This document shows, in pieces, positions 45,357 to 53,626 of a DNA stretch of 64,000 nucleotides. The notes beneath the pieces were generated by a model. The model made no database searches and had not been told where the DNA came from. It saw only the letters and a program-made list of their open reading frames with translations. The DNA lies in assembly GCF_025499605.1 (NCBI RefSeq), contig NZ_JAFMVC010000017.1:48907-112906 (forward strand). The letters are read 5' to 3'. This DNA is from Carboxylicivirga litoralis (GTDB lineage Bacteria > Bacteroidota > Bacteroidia > Bacteroidales > Marinilabiliaceae). Each line of letters opens with the position of its first letter. Position 1 is the first letter of the stretch. The position numbers and the translations under genes are program-made.

Positions 45357-45650
45357 TTAACGATTCAATAGTGCAATACACTTATCAATTTCCCGCACAA
45401 TCTGACTGATCCGTTTTTTTGTATCGCTAGCCTCTGTGCTTCCGGCTACCAATTCTTTCGATAGTTTTAAATTGTTGAATCGCTGCTCCAAATTATTATA
45501 TTCATTGGAAGCAGTCTCCAATTGACTTGTTAATCTTCTCTTCTCATCCTCCAACAGTTGCACCTCCGACTTCAAGCTTTGGTACTGCTGAACAAGTCTG
45601 TTTATTTTATCCTTTAACTCAACAATTAATTCGCTATTTGGATCTGTCAT
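45357..45650 (-). CDS. Small coiled-coil protein upstream of zapA
   Basis: This protein of about 97 residues is almost wholly a coiled coil (ELIVELKDKINRLVQQYQSL, LLEDEKRRLTSQLETASNEY), ending in ISQIVREIDKCIALLNR. It precedes zapA by 9 bp. By position and shape it could act with ZapA in division, like a ZapB analogue, but no family signature proves this. I prefer the ATG at 45650 because a -7 box (TAACTTTG, 45668-45675) would start transcription near the alternative ATG at 45665. Confidence 0.72.
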   Translation of the reverse strand: MTDPNSELIVELKDKINRLVQQYQSLKSEVQLLEDEKRRLTSQLETASNEYNNLEQRFNNLKLSKELVAGSTEASDTKKRISQIVREIDKCIALLNR

Positions 45651-45667
45651 GGCCAAATTTTTCATTA

Positions 45668-45675
45668 CAAAGTTA
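45668..45675 (-). promoter_or_regulatory. Candidate -7 box of the coiled-coil/zapA unit
   Basis: TAACTTTG on the minus strand matches TAnnTTTG, 17 bp before the ATG at 45650. No -33 element is seen at the usual distance. Confidence 0.35.
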
Positions 45676-45794
45676 ACATTGGTTTTAAAATATAAAAAAA
45701 AACCTTTAACTCTTTTAGTGGTTATTCTTTCATAAAGCTGCTTTTAAATTAAAGCAACGAAACGAATGAGAAAGCAAGATAATTAAAATTCAGC

Positions 45795-45802
45795 TACATT
45801 TG
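45795..45802 (+). promoter_or_regulatory. Candidate -7 box of the YgiQ-family gene
   Basis: TACATTTG matches TAnnTTTG only 8 bp before the first ATG (45811). If used, the leader would be nearly absent, or translation would begin at the internal ATG at 45853 (MEDWLPTSAKEV). Confidence 0.35.
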
Positions 45803-45810
45803 CCAACGAT

Positions 45811-47766
45811 ATGATAAAAACAGAACGAAGCACCGATAACAATCGGAGAAAGATGGAAGATTGGCTGCCAACATCAGCCAAAGAGGTAGAAAGACGCGGT
45901 TGGGACAGTGTTGATGTTATTTTATTTACGGGTGATGCTTATGTGGATCATCCTGCCTTCGGTGCCGCTGTGGTTGGTCGTATGTTAGAAGCACATGGAC
46001 TACGTGTAGCCATAATCCCACAACCTAACTGGCGCGATGATTTACGCGACTTTAAAAAACTGGGTCGCCCCAACTATTTTTTTGGCGTGACGGCCGGTGC
46101 TATGGATTCAATGGTGAATCACTATACAGCCAATCGACGGTTACGCTCTGATGATGCTTATACACCAGATGGACGAGCAGGACAACGACCTGATTATGCC
46201 TCTGCAGTCTATTGTAATATTTTAAAGGAGCTGTATCCGGATGTACCAGTTTTACTGGGTGGCATTGAAGCTTCATTGCGACGTGTAACTCATTATGACT
46301 ATTGGGCCGACAAACTTAAACCCAGTATTTTAGCAGAATCCAAAGCCGATTTATTGGTCTATGGCATGGGCGAACAGCCTTTATTAGAAATCATCCGCCT
46401 GATCGACCGCGGGGTGCCTGTTGAAAGCCTGAAAACCATTCCGCAAACAGCTTTTTTACTGGATCAAGAAGCACCTTTACCCAAAAATAAGAACTGGAAA
46501 GATTTAGAGCTTCATTCGCACGAAGAATGCCTGGACGACAAATTGAACTATGCCAGAAACTTTCGCCACGTGGAGGAAGAGTCCAATCGCTGGAATGCTG
46601 CACGATTAATACAAACCATTGGCGATAGTAAAATTGTAATTAATCCGCCTTATCCCCCTATGTCCACGGGAGAACTAGATGCTTCTTTTGATTTACCCTA
46701 CACGCGCCTACCTCACCCGCGCTATGTGGCCAAAGGCCCCATTCCGGCTTTTGAAATGATTAAGTTTTCTGTCAACATGCATCGCGGATGCTTCGGCGGC
46801 TGTAGCTTTTGCACCATCTCGGCGCACCAGGGCAAATTTATCGCATCCCGTTCCAAAGAAAGCATATTGAAAGAAGTGGATGAAATTGCTCAAATGCCAG
46901 GCTTTAAAGGCTATTTATCTGACCTAGGCGGGCCAAGTGCTAACATGTACAAGATGGAAGGCAAAAACCTACGCATTTGTCAACGTTGCACACGCCCGTC
47001 ATGTATTCATCCGAATATTTGCACCAACCTCAATACCGATCACAGTGAGATGACTGATATTTACAAGTCAGTTAACCAACGGGAAGATATTAAGAAAGCT
47101 TTTATTGGCAGTGGTGTGCGCTACGACATGTTATACAACCCAATGGCCTCAGCGGATGAGCAAAAAAGCCATAAAGCCTATATGGAAGAGCTGATTGTCA
47201 ATCATGTTTCCGGACGATTAAAGGTAGCCCCCGAACATACCTCCGACCAGGTATTGAAGATTATGCGCAAGCCAACATTTAAACTATTTCATAAGTTTAA
47301 AGCAGATTTTGACCGCATTAACAAAACCAAACAACTTAACCAGCAGATTATTCCCTATTTTATTTCTAGTCATCCGGGAAGTGAAGAACTGGACATGGCT
47401 AACCTGGCCTGCGAAACCCATGACATGGATTTTAAACTGGAACAGGTACAGGATTTTACGCCTACTCCTATGACGGTAGCTACGGTTATCTATTATTCCG
47501 GCGTCCATCCGTATACGCTGGAAGAAACCTATACCCCTCGTACTAAAAACGAAAAATTACAGCAACGCATGTACTTGTTTTGGTACAAAAAAGAGTATCA
47601 AGAAAAAATCAAAGAACGCCTTAAAAGCTTTAAACGGTTTGACATGCTTAAAAAGTTATTCCCTGAAAAAGAAAACAAAGAACCAGTCAAACACGCCAAA
47701 GGCAAAAGAAATAAGCCGAAACAATTTTCGAAACATAAGAAAAACAATTTCAAATCAAGAAGATAA
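45811..47766 (+). CDS. YgiQ-family radical SAM protein
   Basis: This 651-residue radical S-adenosylmethionine protein has the cluster motif CxxxCxxC in HRGCFGGCSFCTISAHQG (about residues 325-340). An N-terminal B12-binding-like region (ILFTGDAYVDHPAFGAA, VLLGGIEASLRR) and a Lys-rich C-terminal tail (about 610-651) frame the core. The YgiQ family is widespread but its reaction is not known. The start could be 45811 or 45853; the shorter one matches the conserved DWLPTS N-terminus. It is followed after 20 bp by a DUF4197 lipoprotein gene, probably on the same transcript. Confidence 0.92.
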   Translation: MIKTERSTDNNRRKMEDWLPTSAKEVERRGWDSVDVILFTGDAYVDHPAFGAAVVGRMLEAHGLRVAIIPQPNWRDDLRDFKKLGRPNYFFGVTAGAMDSMVNHYTANRRLRSDDAYTPDGRAGQRPDYASAVYCNILKELYPDVPVLLGGIEASLRRVTHYDYWADKLKPSILAESKADLLVYGMGEQPLLEIIRLIDRGVPVESLKTIPQTAFLLDQEAPLPKNKNWKDLELHSHEECLDDKLNYARNFRHVEEESNRWNAARLIQTIGDSKIVINPPYPPMSTGELDASFDLPYTRLPHPRYVAKGPIPAFEMIKFSVNMHRGCFGGCSFCTISAHQGKFIASRSKESILKEVDEIAQMPGFKGYLSDLGGPSANMYKMEGKNLRICQRCTRPSCIHPNICTNLNTDHSEMTDIYKSVNQREDIKKAFIGSGVRYDMLYNPMASADEQKSHKAYMEELIVNHVSGRLKVAPEHTSDQVLKIMRKPTFKLFHKFKADFDRINKTKQLNQQIIPYFISSHPGSEELDMANLACETHDMDFKLEQVQDFTPTPMTVATVIYYSGVHPYTLEETYTPRTKNEKLQQRMYLFWYKKEYQEKIKERLKSFKRFDMLKKLFPEKENKEPVKHAKGKRNKPKQFSKHKKNNFKSRR

Positions 47767-47786
47767 TCGCCATAAACATAAATTCC

Positions 47787-48527
47787 ATGAAAAGAATCAT
47801 TTACTTTCTGTCCATACTAACCCTAAGCGCTTGTGCCGAGTTAACTGCCGTAATTGATGCCTACGAAGCATCTGCTCCTTTAACTGAAACAGATGTAGCA
47901 ACCGGATTAAAAGAAGCCCTTAGAGTTGGAACGGATTCTGCATCTGCTCATTTGGGCCATACCAATGGTTATTATGGCGATGACCTGGTGAAGATTCTTT
48001 TACCCGAAGAAGCCGATATCATCGTAAAAAATGCCTCAAAAATACCAGGTGGCGAAAAAGTGATTGAAGATGTGGTGATGCATATCAATCGGGCGGCCGA
48101 AGATGCTGCCAAAGATGCCGGTCCTGTCTTTTGGGGCGCCATTAAACAAATGAGTATCACAGATGCTTTTAATATTTTAAACGGCGAAAAGGATGCTGCT
48201 ACTCAGTACTTAAAGACAACAACTTACGATGAGTTATTTAAACTATACAATCCACGTATTCAAGCTTCATTAGATAAAGAGATTGCAGCGGGCATATCGC
48301 CTAATATGTCATGGGAAACACTGACTGGCAAATGGAATAAAATTGCTGGTAATCCGCTTGGACAAATGGCCGGACTTAATACGGTAAATGTTGATTTGGA
48401 TGCCTATTTGACAGAACAAGCACTCAATGGTCTTTTTATTAAGATTGCCGAAGAAGAGGCACACATTCGTAAAGACCCCATGGCCAGGGTCAATGATATC
48501 TTAAAGCGAGTGTTTGGTAGTGTTTAG
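47787..48527 (+). CDS. DUF4197-family lipoprotein
   Basis: This 246-residue protein has a signal peptide and lipobox (LTLSACAEL), followed by an alpha-helical DUF4197 domain: DVATGLKEALRVGTDSA, LGHTNGYYGDD, KILLPEEADIIVKNA and a C-terminal GLFIKIAEEEAHIRKDP. Function is unknown. It follows the YgiQ-family gene by 20 bp and is probably co-transcribed with it. Confidence 0.87.
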   Translation: MKRIIYFLSILTLSACAELTAVIDAYEASAPLTETDVATGLKEALRVGTDSASAHLGHTNGYYGDDLVKILLPEEADIIVKNASKIPGGEKVIEDVVMHINRAAEDAAKDAGPVFWGAIKQMSITDAFNILNGEKDAATQYLKTTTYDELFKLYNPRIQASLDKEIAAGISPNMSWETLTGKWNKIAGNPLGQMAGLNTVNVDLDAYLTEQALNGLFIKIAEEEAHIRKDPMARVNDILKRVFGSV

Positions 48528-48611
48528 GTCAATAGATCGGAAGGTCGATAGGTAATTAGATTATTAGAACGATGTTTTCTATTTTAATTTTTCACTTTTC
48601 TCTTTTATCAA

Positions 48612-50312
48612 GTGCAACTAACCGACGAACAGGAACAAATAATAGCGCACGAAGGTAACTTAAAAGTCAATGCGGTTGCTGGCTCTGGCAAAACAACTAC
48701 CATTCTTCAGTATGCTCAAAGGCGACCTAAATCACCTATTTTATACCTGGCTTTTAACAAATCGGTTAAACTTGAGGCTGAGTATAAACTAAGTCAGATG
48801 AGTTTAAGCAATGTGCGGGTTGAAACAGCCCACTCATTGGCTTACAAGTATACAGCGCCTTATCAGCGCCACAAAATACGCTTTGATTATAAGCCGCATG
48901 AAATTGTAGCAATACTAAACATCAGACCAAAAGCAGGCGATTTATCACATCTCAAGCTGGCCAGCCATGTCTATCGATTTGTACGCTATTTTTGCAACTC
49001 CATGGCTCAGAAAGTGGCTGAAATCAACTATCTGGAAACACTAAGCGACCTGGAGAGCCTGGCATTTGCCACCGAAAACCATGAGTTGATAGTGCATTAC
49101 ACCCGTCTCTTCCTGGCAAAAATGCACAAAGGCGAAGTAGATATTATCCACGATTTTTACCTGAAACAGTTCCAACTTAGCCAACCCGTACTTTCATACG
49201 ACTATATATTATTTGACGAAGGACAAGATGCATCAGGTGCCATGCTGGCAGCATTTATCAAGCAGCCGGCCAATAAAATTATTATTGGTGACCAGCATCA
49301 GCAAATATATGGCTGGCGCTTTGCCACCAATGCCCTTCAGCAAGTTGATTTTCAAACAATGGATTTAAGCAAGAGCTTTCGATTTAACCAGGAAGTGGCG
49401 CGGCTATCGAAATCCATCCTTCAGCTTAAAACACACATTGGCCAAAATAGCAAAGTATGTTTACAAGGCCTGGGTACACATCAACCAATTAATAGTCGTG
49501 TTACCTTAGCCCGCTCCAACAGTAAACTCGTATCTCGCGCTATTGAACTACTCATCCAGCAAAAAGAACTCAGCAAAATATATTTTGAAGGACAGCTGAG
49601 CTCCTACACTTTCTCTGAAGACGGCGGTTCCATTTACGATGTATTGAATTTATATAACAACCAACGCCATTTAATTAAAGATGACCTTATTAAATCAATA
49701 CCAAGCTTCGACCACTTAAAAGACTACCTGGAAGAAACTTCAGACACCTCATTAAAAGCTTTAGTTGATTTAGTGGAAAAATACCACAAAGACATCCCGT
49801 ATTTTATCAGCCGCATTAAAGAATGTTGTGTAGATGAAGCTGATAAAGACAAGGCCGACATGGTATTCTCAACTGTTCATAAAGCCAAAGGCATGGAATA
49901 CGACCAGGTGTTTATTATGGATGATTTTATTAATGAACAGCAGATAATTGATGCTAAAGAAGCCATAAAAGCGCAGGAAATTAATCCAGAAGCGGTGGCA
50001 GAAGAAATTAACCTGCTGTATGTGGCCGCCACGCGGACTAAATCAAAGCTGCACCTGCCTATCCATCTACTACCTTCCTCCTATCAAATTCATGATTTTA
50101 ATACGGTAAGTAATAACCTTAACCTGTCGCTTAAACCCAAGACTGTTAAAACTAAACCACAGCGGAGCAATCAATTGTGGTCAAAAATGGAAGAAGCCGA
50201 ATTGAAACAGTTGTTCATCCAAGGCAAAACAGTAAAAGAAATTGCCTTACTACTAGGCAGAAGCCAAAGCGCTGTCATAAGGCGGGTGGAAAAGCTGGAT
50301 TTGTGGTTTTAA
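48612..50312 (+). CDS. UvrD/FBH1-like superfamily 1 helicase with C-terminal helix-turn-helix
   Basis: This 566-residue SF1 helicase has Walker A (NAVAGSGKTTT), Walker B/motif II in ILFDEGQDAS, motif III in GDQHQQIYGWR, motif V in FSTVHKAKGMEYDQVFI, and motif VI in YVAATRTKSKL. It is compact, lacking large 1B/2B insertions, and resembles FBH1-type DNA helicases. The last 50 residues (WSKMEEAELKQLFIQGKTVK, LLGRSQSAVIRRVEKLDL) look like a Myb/HTH segment that may bind DNA. The start is GTG at 48612; no upstream in-frame ATG fits. A role in DNA repair is likely; the exact pathway is unknown. Confidence 0.85.
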   Translation: MQLTDEQEQIIAHEGNLKVNAVAGSGKTTTILQYAQRRPKSPILYLAFNKSVKLEAEYKLSQMSLSNVRVETAHSLAYKYTAPYQRHKIRFDYKPHEIVAILNIRPKAGDLSHLKLASHVYRFVRYFCNSMAQKVAEINYLETLSDLESLAFATENHELIVHYTRLFLAKMHKGEVDIIHDFYLKQFQLSQPVLSYDYILFDEGQDASGAMLAAFIKQPANKIIIGDQHQQIYGWRFATNALQQVDFQTMDLSKSFRFNQEVARLSKSILQLKTHIGQNSKVCLQGLGTHQPINSRVTLARSNSKLVSRAIELLIQQKELSKIYFEGQLSSYTFSEDGGSIYDVLNLYNNQRHLIKDDLIKSIPSFDHLKDYLEETSDTSLKALVDLVEKYHKDIPYFISRIKECCVDEADKDKADMVFSTVHKAKGMEYDQVFIMDDFINEQQIIDAKEAIKAQEINPEAVAEEINLLYVAATRTKSKLHLPIHLLPSSYQIHDFNTVSNNLNLSLKPKTVKTKPQRSNQLWSKMEEAELKQLFIQGKTVKEIALLLGRSQSAVIRRVEKLDLWF

Positions 50313-50412
50313 AGTTCCACTCCTATTCATCTCAATTATGACTAGAGTAAATCGAATATTTACCCGATAAATCAGCTGTTTTCAATACCTTTGATACTTA
50401 AAAATTATTCAA

Positions 50413-50751
50413 ATGAAAAAATTAACTGACCTACTGCAGATAACCCGAAATGGTATGGGAAGTGGCGCTCAAGAACTTTCGCACAAATTACTAAAAACGT
50501 ATCTTAGACTTATTGCTGAAGACAACAGACTTCCTTCAATAATAGTATTTTACAATGAGGGAGTTAAAGTGCTGGATGAATCCAATGGTTATAAAGAGGA
50601 ACTATTAAATTTAGAACAGAAAGGTTGTAAACTAATAGCTTGCACCACCTGCCTAAATTATTACAACATTGAGCCTGTGGCGGGTATTAAAGGTACCATG
50701 CCCGATATCATCACCTTGCAAAGTGATGCCGATAAAGTAATCACGCTGTAG
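50413..50751 (+). CDS. DsrE/YedF C-terminal-like protein
   Basis: This 112-residue protein resembles the C-terminal half of YedF, the sulfurtransferase-like protein linked to selenium metabolism: ITRNGMGSGAQELSHKLLK, then FYNEGVKVLDE and CKLIACTTCLNYYNI with a Cys-x-x-Cys. The N-terminal TusA-like domain of full YedF is missing and is not encoded nearby. A sulfur- or selenium-transfer role is possible. It stands alone and converges on the cytochrome gene. Confidence 0.78.
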   Translation: MKKLTDLLQITRNGMGSGAQELSHKLLKTYLRLIAEDNRLPSIIVFYNEGVKVLDESNGYKEELLNLEQKGCKLIACTTCLNYYNIEPVAGIKGTMPDIITLQSDADKVITL

Positions 50752-50782
50752 TTTTCTTACGAAACAACGAAATGACAAATAG

Positions 50783-50820
50783 AAAAATCTCCCTATACAC
50801 CTTGTAAAGGGAGATTTTTT
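50783..50820. terminator. Bidirectional hairpin terminator
   Basis: AAAAATCTCCCT (50783-50794) pairs with AGGGAGATTTTT (50808-50819). Both strands show a T-run after the stem. It lies between the convergent YedF-like and cytochrome genes. Confidence 0.88.
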
Positions 50821-50833
50821 AATGGCCATCCTA

Positions 50834-52324
50834 TTACAAATATAAGTAACGATGGCAATCTGTGCACAGCGACTCTTTCCAAACTTCATCGATATCCACC
50901 GGATGCTTAAATGGCAGCGGTTCGCTTCCGCCTGAAAATTCTTCTTCGCCTGGTCTTCCCTGCTTTAATATAGTGTGGCAGGCATTACAATCACGCGTAA
51001 TCTTGTCATTAGTCGAACTCATGTGCGTATCGTTATGGCACCTGAAACAGCCATTGTATTCAACATGCCCGATATGATCGGAATACACATCCCAGCTGGC
51101 TTTCATCTCAGGAAACACATTGCGTCTGAAACCATCAGACACGCCAGCAATGGCTTTATCAACACTTGCAGCGGGTATCCCGGGATAATTTCCCTGGTAA
51201 AACTTACTTATTTCGGTCTTAATTACCGACAAGGCAGCGTCTTCGGTCGGATATGGATCTTTTAAAATACCCATCGCGACGCGCTTTATTTCCGGAAGAA
51301 AAGGAATATTGCCCGAAGCCATGGCCACATCCACAAACTGCTGGGGCAACAGGTAATTGTGCGAAGGCCGGTTATGACAATCCATACAATCCATTACCCG
51401 CGGCTTGGCAGCAGCAATGGTGGCCGAATCCAGCGGAGCCCAGCTATCCTCATACACCATTGTATCGCCCGTTGCCAGATTCACGGAACGCACCCAGGGT
51501 AAAACTTCCCGGCTTTCATCTTCAGCAATGTATTCAATGCGCACGTTGGGGTTAATGTGCCAATGAATGCCTTCCACCAGGTTGTTGGCACTGTGCTGAC
51601 TGTTGGTTTTAATCAACAACTGGATATCCCATTGCGTGTTGGCTGAATCGGACAAGAAATGCCGTTCGAACTGCATTCGCGGCGTATAAAACTTTTCGGG
51701 CCAGTGACATTCTTCACAGGTTTCTTTGGCCGGACGAAGATCACTGATTGGTGTGAGTATCGGCCTCGGATAATTATCGGCTACAACAGCATAGACCTGG
51801 TACAAACCCGACAATTTGGATTTAACATACCAGTTAGCCCCCTGCCCTACGTGACATTCAACACAAGCCACCCGGGCATGAGATGAATTCATATAGGTGA
51901 TGTACTCAGGTTTCATCACATTGTGGCACACCTGCCCACAGAACTCAACCGATTCGGTATAGTGATAGGCTTCGTAGCTACCAACGGCAGTAATCAGCAT
52001 AAAGACAACCGTTCCTATTACAAATATGGCCGCTGCATTTCGGTATCGCGGATCATTAAAATCAATGACAAGCCAACGGGTAGATACAGGCTCATTAAGG
52101 CGCTTTGCCCGCTTAACGGCCCTGTACATCCCAATCGGGATCAACAACAAGCCCATGATTAATATAACCGGCAAAAGAATGTAGGTAAACAGCCCCAGAT
52201 AGGAACTGCCTGCATCAAAAATAACAGAAAACAAAAAGGATAAAACAATTAAAACAAGTGCGAAACCACTAATAACGGTTCCGGCTAGCGACAAGGGATT
52301 GTAGTATGAATGAGGCAACTTCAT
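50834..52324 (-). CDS. Membrane multihaem cytochrome c (NapC/NirT-like N-terminus, seven haem sites)
   Basis: This 496-residue protein begins with three hydrophobic helices (about 12-38, 43-66, 97-118). It then carries seven covalent haem motifs: one CX3CH (CGQVCH) and six CXXCH (CVECH, CEECH, CMDCH, CFRCH, CNACH, CTDCH). The first two, just after the helix, resemble the NapC/NrfH quinol-oxidising region; the rest form a long periplasmic domain. It probably passes electrons from quinol to a periplasmic or outer-membrane partner. No reductase, maturation or partner gene adjoins it. Function as a respiratory electron-transfer protein is inferred. Confidence 0.88.
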   Translation of the reverse strand: MKLPHSYYNPLSLAGTVISGFALVLIVLSFLFSVIFDAGSSYLGLFTYILLPVILIMGLLLIPIGMYRAVKRAKRLNEPVSTRWLVIDFNDPRYRNAAAIFVIGTVVFMLITAVGSYEAYHYTESVEFCGQVCHNVMKPEYITYMNSSHARVACVECHVGQGANWYVKSKLSGLYQVYAVVADNYPRPILTPISDLRPAKETCEECHWPEKFYTPRMQFERHFLSDSANTQWDIQLLIKTNSQHSANNLVEGIHWHINPNVRIEYIAEDESREVLPWVRSVNLATGDTMVYEDSWAPLDSATIAAAKPRVMDCMDCHNRPSHNYLLPQQFVDVAMASGNIPFLPEIKRVAMGILKDPYPTEDAALSVIKTEISKFYQGNYPGIPAASVDKAIAGVSDGFRRNVFPEMKASWDVYSDHIGHVEYNGCFRCHNDTHMSSTNDKITRDCNACHTILKQGRPGEEEFSGGSEPLPFKHPVDIDEVWKESLCTDCHRYLYL

Positions 52325-52449
52325 CGGATCGTTTTGATAAAAGTTACGACTCCTGCCCTATATTTTCAACACATTGGCCTGTTCAATGGTCAATTACACA
52401 TTAACTATTCGTCAATGAAATGCTTCTAAACCACTGTATTTGTGCTTTA

Positions 52450-52490
52450 TAAAAAAAAATAAAAAAGGCTGACAGTATAACCATCAGCCC
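52450..52490 (-). terminator. Intrinsic terminator of folD
   Basis: On the minus strand GGCTGA and TCAGCC pair around an 11-nt loop, followed by TTTTTTATTTTTTTTT. It lies 23 bp after the folD stop codon. Confidence 0.85.
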
Positions 52491-52512
52491 TTGTCATATC
52501 CTTTAACGCTTC

Positions 52513-53394
52513 TTAACTATAAATCTCTTTCTTAGCAGACTTCAGCGTATTAATAATCAACGAAGTAATGGTCATTGGACCTACACCACCCGGAACTGGT
52601 GTAATATAAGAGCATTTAGGCGCTACTTCATCAAATAACACATCCCCTTTCAAGCGCCATCCTGATTTAGTATCCATTGCCGGAACACGAGTTGTACCCA
52701 CATCAATCACCACAGCTCCTTCTTTCACCATATCGCCTTTAACAAAACCTGGCGAACCGATAGCCGCTACAATAATATCAGCACTCAAGCACAATTCTTT
52801 AAGGTTAGCCGTGCGACTGTGAGCCACTGTAACCGTCGCATTACCAGGATTACCTTTTTGCGACAACAGCACGCTCATTGGGCGTCCTACAATATTGCTA
52901 CGACCAACCACAACCACATGCTTACCCGATGTTTCAATCTTGTATCGCTTTAACAGCTCCATAATACCCTGTGGCGTTGCTGAAATAAAAGCCGGCATAC
53001 CAATTGTCATTCGTCCTACGTTAACCGGATGAAAACCATCCACATCTTTACGCGGATCGATAGTTTCGTTAACTTTCTCTTCATCAATATGCTTTGGCAA
53101 TGGTAACTGAACAATAAATCCATCTACATCCTGGTCATTGTTTAACTCCTTCACCTTATTTAATAACTCTTCTTCAGTTACATCATCGTCGTAACGTATG
53201 AGGCTCGATTTAAAACCCACTTCTTCGCAGGCTTTCATTTTACCTGATACATATGATTCACTACCACCATCGTGGCCTACCAGGATAGCTGCCAAATGAG
53301 GTATTTTACCTCCAGCTGCTTTGATAGCTTCTACTTCTGCAGCAATCTCTTTTCTTACTTCTTTCGATGTTAGTTTTCCATCAATCAGTTGCAT
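52513..53394 (-). CDS. folD: Bifunctional methylenetetrahydrofolate dehydrogenase/cyclohydrolase
   Basis: This 293-residue cytoplasmic enzyme converts 5,10-methylene-THF to 10-formyl-THF in two steps. Family signatures are present: the catalytic Lys region [16 protein letters not shown], the loop [12 protein letters not shown], the NADP-binding [13 protein letters not shown], and [11 protein letters not shown] chose the ATG at 53394 ([13 protein letters not shown]) because the longer frame only adds nine poorly conserved residues. It stands alone on the minus strand, with a repeat-bearing gap between it and ffh. Confidence 0.97.
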   Translation of the reverse strand: MQLIDGKLTSKEVRKEIAAEVEAIKAAGGKIPHLAAILVGHDGGSESYVSGKMKACEEVGFKSSLIRYDDDVTEEELLNKVKELNNDQDVDGFIVQLPLPKHIDEEKVNETIDPRKDVDGFHPVNVGRMTIGMPAFISATPQGIMELLKRYKIETSGKHVVVVGRSNIVGRPMSVLLSQKGNPGNATVTVAHSRTANLKELCLSADIIVAAIGSPGFVKGDMVKEGAVVIDVGTTRVPAMDTKSGWRLKGDVLFDEVAPKCSYITPVPGGVGPMTITSLIINTLKSAKKEIYS

Positions 53395-53426
53395 GATTAT
53401 TGATTTAGGGGTTATTACCAAGTCGG

Positions 53427-53465
53427 AAGACAGAAGCCCCGATAGCTATCGGGGGAAGACAGAAG
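53427..53465. repeat. 18-bp palindrome flanked by direct repeats
   Basis: CCCCGATAGCTATCGGGG (53437-53454) is a perfect palindrome. GAAGACAGAAG occurs on both sides (53426-53436 and 53455-53465), like a small dispersed element with a target or terminal duplication. Confidence 0.6.
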
Positions 53466-53524
53466 TAGATAGAACCACTTAAATCTAAACATCTGCGACC
53501 CACGCGTTTTTATTTATATATTAA

Positions 53525-53583
53525 ACCACAAAGACACCAGGTACACAAAGTAGTTCCCTTTGCATTCTTAGTGTCTTTGTGGT
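53525..53583. repeat. 59-bp inverted repeat in the ffh-folD gap
   Basis: ACCACAAAGACAC (53525-53537) is the exact reverse complement of GTGTCTTTGTGGT (53571-53583), with an inner CAAAG/CTTTG pairing. It may act as a hairpin or be a dispersed intergenic repeat; no T-run follows. Confidence 0.6.
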
Positions 53584-53626
53584 ATAATTTCGACATCCTT
53601 AATCTAGGATTTTAATACTTTCTTAT

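Noticed and set aside
48528..48611. Possible mobile-element scar (AGGTCGATAGG-like bases)
   Set aside because: Too short and without paired repeats; it may share simple sequence with other intergenic spots but this cannot be shown here.
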